Assembly: GCA_948470475.1 (NCBI GenBank)
Contig: OX419337.1
Coordinates: 40,249,255-40,313,254, forward strand
Length of the DNA: 64,000 nucleotides
Source: Galaxea fascicularis
Taxonomy: Eukaryota > Cnidaria > Anthozoa > Scleractinia > Euphylliidae
Reading direction: 5' to 3'
Every line of letters begins with the position of its first letter. Position 1 is the stretch's first letter. The translations under genes were made by a program, and so were the position numbers. Below, piece by piece: positions 59,406 to 64,000 of this stretch. The notes below the pieces were generated by a model that made no database searches, was not told the origin of the DNA, and was given only the letters and a program-made list of their open reading frames with translations.

Positions 59406-61080
59406 ATTTTAGTTCTTTGCGTTGAAACCTGCCCGACTGCTTTCCTGGTCGCTACTCTGTTTTGAAGCAGCAGTGACGTAGCCGAGTGTTGCTAAGCACA
59501 TCACAGATAACACCGTCGTTGCACCTGCTATTATACAAAAAGGCTTTTTCTAAAGGAAGTGCAACCCCTCAGTAACCTTAATTTGAATAGAGCGCTCATG
59601 CCGGAGTTGGCAGAGAAAGTTCTCGCTGGCTACAGATTTTGTAAGATCTCAGTATTTACTGAAGTGGATGCTCTAATTAAAATTCAAAACAAAGAAGAGG
59701 AGTGATTGATATTAAGTCAAAGTCAAGGTTTGGCCTCCTTTGTGGCGCCGTTTGTTCACTCAAAGCCGAATGATAAATTTCTGATCAAAGTAGACAACCG
59801 TAATGTGCCTGCACGTGTGCTTCTTCATTGTTGCACAGCTTCAATATTGCGACGTGTGTAGTTTGGTGAAAAGGAGCTAAAATATAAGATAGGGCGGAAA
59901 AAGAGCTGCTGTTTTTATGAGAGAAGTCCTCCACTTAAAGGGAAATGTCTAAATTACCCTCGTTTTTCAAAACAAATGCGCTAAATAACGGATGGCAAAC
60001 GCTAGGTTAGTGCTAACAATGCTTTCACATGTTACACCACTGCTTTTCATGTACCACTGTCCGACTATGATTTCAATTTTTTAATATCTCTTTCTTTAAA
60101 ATATGGTGCATATCTCTTCATTAGCTCTTGATTCCCCTTCAGCTGCATTGCTTCTGATTCTATGTTATAGGACTGCATACATGTATATAAACTCAGTTAT
60201 CATCTTCAGATTTGTAGTAAAACATTGGCTTAATTGTATTCCGCAGTGATGCATACCTTATCCAGTAAGTCATGAAATTTATTTTTGTTCGAGTACTCAT
60301 GAATTTATTATGGCGATAACATAGTCACCTGTTATTATTTGTAATTTGTGCGTCTGCCTAAGGATTTTGATTTCTCGTATTGAAATTCCCTTACTAGACT
60401 TACTACGCTTAATTGCACCTCGACATAATTGAACACAATGCGTACCTTCTTTTACTTTTAAATGTGCGTGTTAATGCAATTCATTTTTCGACCTTCTCGT
60501 CATCATTTATTTTTTTCCTGGTCACCAAGTAGTGTTTCCTTTTCTGTCTCTTGAATTGTGTGTGAACGCTACTTGCATTAATCGCGTTTTTACCTCTTTG
60601 TTATCCTTTTCACTGGGAATGCTTCAGCTATAACAGGAGTACCCAACGAACCGCTCTTCACCCGGTTGTTAACCCTGAGTACGCTATCCCTGGCTGGCAA
60701 TGCGTCACAAGAACCCTTTTGTTCGCTGGATTTGTGTGATTTAGTTTTGCACTGGTTGGTTAGTTCTAATGAATTCCATTGCTTACTGGGAAAATTGTTT
60801 TTATTTGCGTTCGGCTAAAATAATTTGGAAAACAGGGGTGGTCTTCTGATTTGTCCTCGAAATGAGTGTTCAGTGTTATAGTCCATCAGTGCATGTGGCG
60901 CCTTTGTGAATACTAGTAAATTTTTAACTTTAAAGTGATACAATAAGCAATTACATTACAGCTCACTGTGGTGTCATTTTGCTGTATGCTTTGTTCATTT
61001 GTCATCAAGAGCGGTAAGAGATCGTTGACTTGTCGACGTGGATTCGAAAGTTGATGTATGTTACTGAATCTTTGAATAGA
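59406..61080. other. Promoter-proximal spacer between LITAF-like and next + gene
   Basis: It holds the presumed LITAF-like promoter (immediately above 59405) and unremarkable AT-rich sequence. No exon is recognised before the donor-like CTG-GTGAGT at 61104. Confidence 0.4.
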
Positions 61081-61178
61081 AGGACCTCCACCTTTCACTG
61101 TCTGGTGAGTATTACAGGCACAATTTTCCGTTGGCAGGAAATCACAGAGTGAATTTATTTCTTATCCTTTGTTTACAG

Positions 61179-61256
61179 CGGCATTTTCAAAGTGGCGATG
61201 GGCTTCTCCCGGCTCGATAGGTTCTGGCGACGGCTCAGCTGCACTAGAAATTGTTG
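61179..61256 (+). CDS. Candidate first coding exon of a + strand gene
   Basis: A pyrimidine-rich TTTACAG acceptor is followed by an ATG at 61198 and 19 codons, MGFSRLDRFWRRLSCTRNC, up to a strong TG-GTAAGT donor (phase 2). An upstream donor CTG-GTGAGT at 61104 could end a non-coding first exon. The MG start would allow N-myristoylation, and the cluster of Arg and Cys suits a membrane-associated N-terminus. The next exons would lie beyond the window or are not recognised. The family is unknown. Confidence 0.35.
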
Positions 61257-61259
61257 GTA

Positions 61260-62930
61260 AGTACGACTGTTACCTTAAACTGAGTTTTGTTTCTAAGGAA
61301 GCGATTCCATTTTCACCAAGAAAAAATGAAGCAGCATAGAGAGAATATGCTTTGCAATTTTATAGTCATCGTAGTCGAAGACAGCCGAAGGTGGGTCAGG
61401 AAAAAATGTGGCCCTGTATGCTGTAGTTTAATCAATGTGGCTTCCAAGCCTAAACTAACTACTAGAAAAGGTTTTTGCATTCTGAGTACTTGTACTCAGT
61501 TAAGAGTTGTGTAATCACTGGTATCAAACCGTACTGTGGCAAAATCTGAAAAATTGTTATGTCCGCCACAATTATGACACGTCAAGTGAACAACGACTCG
61601 CTGATATTTCTCCAGTTAAATAATTGCATCACTAGGATTTTGTTACTTCAATTCTAGTGTGCATTGCGTTGCGTTTCCAGATTGAAATAAGCATACTATT
61701 TTATCCTGGCTAGTAATCTCCATAAATCAGGCAACTGGAGTCAACGCGGGAGTCAAAGGTTCTCCTTCTCACCTTCTCCGGAATTTCCGGTCCGATACGA
61801 TCGAATCAAAAATTAGTCCCATATAAGGGCCTAGAAATCGCACTTGAGGACAATCCGTTTTTTCAGGTGTCCAAAAAAATATAAATAAATAAATAAAAAT
61901 CTGTCAGTATGACCAACAAAAATTGGTGCGATTGCATTTTTTGTCGAGACCAAAATTTGTTCAGCGCCGAACAAAGTTCAAATGGGCCGTCGACTACCTC
62001 TGAAGCGGGCCAAACTGACACAAATCTTGAAAGAATAGACGAATGTCTGATCTTATCTGACAGGTGAAAAACAGCGGTCTCCATGCATAAAGTTTTTTCG
62101 CTAAACGTCACCAGAGGGTTATTCTGCCATCATGAATCTGGGAAAACCTGACGAATATTTTATGCCGCAGTATTCGCAATATTACGCGCATTTGATATCA
62201 CGTTGATTGGCATATTTTACTTCATGGTGGGAGTACGCTTTGTGAGGCAAAGGTTTTGTCTCTGGCCGATTTCACTCGCAATTTGTCGTGAAAATTCTGA
62301 AAAGAATTTCAGAATTGTCCTCTGGTGCGATTAGGCCCTGGCGTCGCATTTTCGTTGGTCATCAGATAGGTTCTCTTTGTTTTCAGATTTCTAACTATCT
62401 GGATGGTCCAACAGGCTTCCAGCATAATCTTAATGTTGGGTCTTTACTGCTGTTTCAGTAGAATTATTCAATGGAGAAAACGTTTGAACAATTTTTGTTT
62501 GTGACCTGTTTTCGCAAACATACCGGCCATAACTTATCAGGACGCTAAAACAAGAGTTTTTCCCAAATTTAGCTACCATCACAGAGAGCAGAGGAATCCT
62601 GTGTGAGCCCAATCAGGGCTAATATTAGATCCTTTTAATTAACGAGCACTTGGCTCGCACAAAAAAAAAACGAACTTGTTAATGTAAAAATTGGAGCAAA
62701 CCGTCCTGCGATCCGGAACATTTATAAGCGAGGCATTGAAACCGCGCAATCAGAAAACCATTGAGCTTATTAAAATTTGTAACAAGCCTATTTCTTTTAC
62801 ATTTTTTAACCTTGTTTTGAAACGTATCTCTGAGAAAATGGTTTTACTCATCATGCATGTCCCTTTAGTGTTGCTGGTAACGCAATCCATTAACAGCGTA
62901 GTTTGACTCCAGGCGGTGTTGGACACGGTT
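61260..62930. other. Non-coding, probable intron or spacer
   Basis: It includes an (AAAT)n run at 61880-61900 and several short frames without recognisable features. No repeat ends were identified. Confidence 0.35.
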
Positions 62931-63121
62931 CACGTGACATTATTCGACCAATCATAATGTCGCCTTTGCAGAAGCAATGGCGGACATTTTCGTCTCGGAA
63001 AGTCAAGAATGGTTCATCGTCTTCGACCGATTTCCACATTGATGTAAAGAAAGAAAGGAATGTTTTCTGAGAACTTCAAGTTTAATATATGGGCCAGTTA
63101 TTGCTCAAGTTTTAAATTCAG
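62931..63121 (+). promoter_or_regulatory. Promoter and 5' exon of an unseen + strand gene
   Basis: An E-box CACGTGAC (62931-62938) and a CCAAT box (62948-62952) lie just upstream of a GC-rich stretch that ends at a clear TTCAG-GTAAGC donor after 63121. The only ATG frame there (62977-63042) encodes 21 codons, MADIFVSESQEWFIVFDRFP and one more, so it is a short upstream frame or the exon is 5' UTR. The main coding part would be to the right of the window. Confidence 0.4.
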
Positions 63122-64000
63122 GTAAGCATTTTTTGTATGAAAACTAGTCGATGGAAATCTTGTTGAATTGAAAACGGTTGTCACGCACACGCGTTTGACA
63201 TGGACAATTATTTGTTCGGTTTTCGACAATCAAGGGTCAGTATCGGGGATTATTTTTGCACAGAACTTTAGTTTAATAGTTGATCTTTAAGAAACGTACG
63301 GCGGGCCCAGGCGGGCCCCGCCATTTTAACGATGAAAATCTGCCTTGAAGTTTGGGCTTTTTCGTAATTTGTCACATATTCTCCTCAATTTCACGGCATT
63401 TCGCGGGAGTTGGTGTGATTCCTGTAGAAGGTTTATTACTATAAGAGTATAATTTGTTGACCCCAATTTGTTGTATTATGTTGTAATGCTTTCCTGCTAT
63501 TTGTTTTTAGTGTTTATGTGATCCAGTTCTTCGGCATGTCCTCAAAGCGGCCTCTTGGCCCTCCGAGTGGAGGCACTCCCAACTAACCGCCAAAGAAATG
63601 CACATATACACTGTATGCAGATCATCCATGCAGGGATGCTTTGACCAAGAAAAATCAACTGTAACAATATTTTGACACAAATTTTGATAGGCTACTGAAT
63701 GGTTTTACTAGCTCTTAAAACTTGGGATGGCTATTCCCCTTCAAATGCAAGTTGCAATGTCATAAAATACCCTGATTTGGCCCATGCTGTTCAAAATTTC
63801 ATGTCATGAACAGAGGCGTGCTGTAGCCTGCCTTGTTGGATAAGTGGATGGATAAATGCAAGTCCATAGTCAATAAAAACACTAATGGCATTTGCATTAA
63901 ACATATTGTCTGGTTTAATATGTGTGCAACCCCCATAACCTTAAATGGGAGGGTATGTAGCATTAAGGCCTCCTGAGTCTCTCCTGTCTGACTCAGGGTC
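63122..64000. other. Probable intron to window end
   Basis: No exon is recognised. It is AT-rich and non-repetitive as far as can be seen. Confidence 0.3.

Overview
This is a nuclear genomic window from an animal, most likely an anthozoan cnidarian such as a stony coral. The DNA is AT-rich, the genes have many short exons with GT/AG introns, and the introns hold tRNA-derived SINEs, LINE fragments, a Penelope-like element and many small inverted-repeat DNA transposons. The proteins are conserved animal families, and the ApoL-type and SLC4 genes are of types known from corals. The species is an inference; nothing in the sequence names it.

Layout. An intronless F-box gene (FBXO48-like, +) lies at 1250-1633, followed by a 5'-truncated LINE. 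A ten-exon DAPP1/Bam32-like adaptor gene (SH2 plus PH domains) occupies 3854-16458 on the minus strand. Its introns carry two hAT-like elements, a Tc1/mariner-like foldback with transposase remnants, and SINEs. Only 187 bp from its start codon, head to head, begins an apolipoprotein L-family gene (+, 16646-19340, two coding exons). Then comes a 13-exon SLC4 anion exchanger (minus, 20951-32902, 1029 aa) with possible extra 5' exons near 36.2 and 39.1 kb. The stretch 39.2-45.0 kb is gene-poor and full of small palindromic repeats. GOSR2/membrin, a Golgi Qb-SNARE, occupies 45026-52630 (minus, 8 exons, 213 aa); its intron 2 holds a Penelope-like element with a decayed hammerhead-ribozyme-like motif. 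A LITAF-domain gene (minus, 56002-59405, two exons) and the 5' exons of one or two + strand genes (61.2 kb and 63.0 kb) close the window.

How it fits together. The genes are not an operon and act in different places: phosphoinositide signalling (DAPP1-like), membrane-active immunity or lipid biology (ApoL-like), bicarbonate/chloride transport (SLC4), ER-Golgi membrane fusion (GOSR2), late-endosomal membrane (LITAF) and ubiquitin ligation (FBXO48-like). The one likely regulatory link is the shared short promoter between the DAPP1-like and ApoL-like genes. Exon boundaries were placed by hand from splice consensus, reading phase and family similarity. In the DAPP1-like, ApoL-like, SLC4, GOSR2 and LITAF models every junction keeps frame and the total length matches the family where a usual length is known. 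I see no wholly new multi-gene system. The most unusual items are the ribozyme-like motif, the bidirectional pair, a TCGAT-word-rich hAT-like element and a small membrane-protein ORF just upstream of GOSR2.
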